Assembly: GCA_030041215.1 (NCBI GenBank)
Contig: JASHOH010000037.1
Location: 1 to 64,000, forward strand
Reading direction: 5' to 3'
Length of the DNA: 64,000 nt
Source: Candidatus Sulfotelmatobacter sp.
Lineage (GTDB): Bacteria > Acidobacteriota > Terriglobia > Terriglobales > Acidobacteriaceae
Under the pieces are notes generated by a model. The model ran no database searches. It worked only from the letters and a program-made list of their open reading frames with translations, and had not been told where the DNA came from. Made by a program: the position numbers and the translations under genes. Of the stretch, positions 63,262 through 64,000 are shown piece after piece (within the stretch, counting starts at the first letter, position 1; each line of letters opens with the position of its first letter).

Positions 63262-63477
63262 CTACCCGGGTAAGCAACGCTAGAGGTTTTTCTCTGCGAT
63301 CTTAGCGGCAGTTCTCTGCGACCTTTGCGCTCAAAGCTTTTTAGCGCAACGCGAGTGAAGGAATCGCAAAGGGCGTAAAAAACTCCCAAGCCAATCTACT
63401 CTTTGAAAAGCGCAGGTCTGCTCTTTTCCTTTCCCGATTCCTTTGTCGTACACTCGGAAAACGCGGCGATTCCCCTC

Positions 63478-63963
63478 ATGCCTCCCTTCACGGCGCTGCT
63501 GCATACCAATAACGACGCCCTCCGCCTGGGCCGCACGCTCGAAATGTTGCTTCCCTGCTCAGAAATCCTGATCGTCGACCATCACTCCTCGGACGCTACC
63601 CTGCGCATCGCCCGCGAATACGGAGCCCGCATTGTGATGGTCGATAGTGCGCTCACAGCCGGTCTTTATCTCGAGTTCGCACGCAACCACTGGACTTTCT
63701 GCATCCAGCCCGGCGAGTCGATTACCGAAACTTTGCAGTCCACTCTTTTTGAGTGGAATACGTTGGCACACGAAGACGTTGCAGGCCGCGGCTACTCTGT
63801 TTTCGTGCGAGAGCAGGCAACTGACATGAATTGGCATCGCTTACCGGAACCCGAAACCCGCCTCATCCAGCGCAACTGGAACCACTGGCGTGGAAATCTC
63901 CCGGCTGCCAAACCGTCCGCTACCGTTCTCGAAGGTGAACTGTTGCGTTTCGCCCAGCCCTGA
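63478..63963 (+). CDS. Glycosyltransferase family 2-like protein, short
   Basis: About 161 residues from ATG 63478; a TTG start at 63403 is in frame. The N-terminal segment LLHTNNDALRLGRTLEMLLP, then EILIVDHHSSDATLRIAREY, is the GT-A nucleotide-binding opening of glycosyltransferase family 2. The usual DxD and the rest of the fold are not evident and the protein is shorter than the family (about 250 or more), so it may be a truncated or divergent member. Confidence 0.6.
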   Translation: MPPFTALLHTNNDALRLGRTLEMLLPCSEILIVDHHSSDATLRIAREYGARIVMVDSALTAGLYLEFARNHWTFCIQPGESITETLQSTLFEWNTLAHEDVAGRGYSVFVREQATDMNWHRLPEPETRLIQRNWNHWRGNLPAAKPSATVLEGELLRFAQP

Positions 63964-64000
63964 GATCGTCCTTCCGGACAGTGACTTCAGTACCTTAGTC

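Overview
The window looks like chromosomal DNA of an acidobacterium (class Terriglobia, Koribacter/Sulfotelmatobacter type). This is inferred from gene content and style: secreted S53 and S9 peptidases, a DUF3300/DUF2950 pair, an S12 methylthiotransferase, LpxD (so a lipid A outer membrane), a YpdA-type bacillithiol reductase, GC-rich genes, and dispersed GC-hairpin repeats carrying a CCTGAGCG...CGAAGGATC core. No species can be assigned from the sequence alone.

Region 1 (1-2146) is the end of an integrative element: a duplicated leader with a 70-aa ORF, a 152-aa ORF of unknown function, a P4-type tyrosine recombinase, arm-like repeats, and the 3' part of a tRNA-Arg(ACG) gene that serves as an attachment site. 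A second, more decayed copy of the same tRNA fragment lies at 23611-23655. The two copies bracket about 21.5 kb, which reads as an older island in a tandem integration array; the intact tRNA is predicted to lie left of the window.

Region 2 (2.1-23.7 kb) is that accessory block. It holds a transglutaminase-like protein, a FixJ-type regulator whose receiver has lost its phosphorylation residues, an alpha/beta hydrolase, a DyP peroxidase with a C-terminal encapsulin-targeting peptide plus its encapsulin shell, DUF3300 and DUF2950 proteins, a DJ-1/PfpI protein, an RND efflux operon, an ECF-like sigma factor, a di-heme oxidoreductase, and at least four decayed gene remnants. Six complete copies and one partial copy of a palindromic operator of about 37 bp occur only here. 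In most of them the operator abuts a -35 element and a -10-like element follows at a fixed 17-bp spacing. The linked genes are the encapsulin operon, the hydrolase, the DJ-1 protein, the sigma factor and two small proteins. I regard this as an undescribed stress regulon and the main discovery of the window.

Region 3 (23.7-64 kb) is mostly ordinary chromosome. It includes a tRNA nucleotidyltransferase-type enzyme with a histone-H1-like tail, a sedolisin, lpxD, a zinc protease, an isopropylmalate-dehydrogenase-family enzyme, ssb, pterin dehydratase, MFS and EamA transporters, a prolyl oligopeptidase, ypdA, fumC, fabH, SRP RNA and rimO. It continues with yacG-pgpA-(beta-propeller)-cinA-thpR, plsY-gpsA, an HD-GYP sensor, ftsY, ribD, a TetR/CPBP-protease pair, ribE with a small Cys-rich partner, mobA and a PilZ protein. 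The genes cover core phospholipid, riboflavin, cofactor, translation and envelope functions, punctuated by REP-like repeats.
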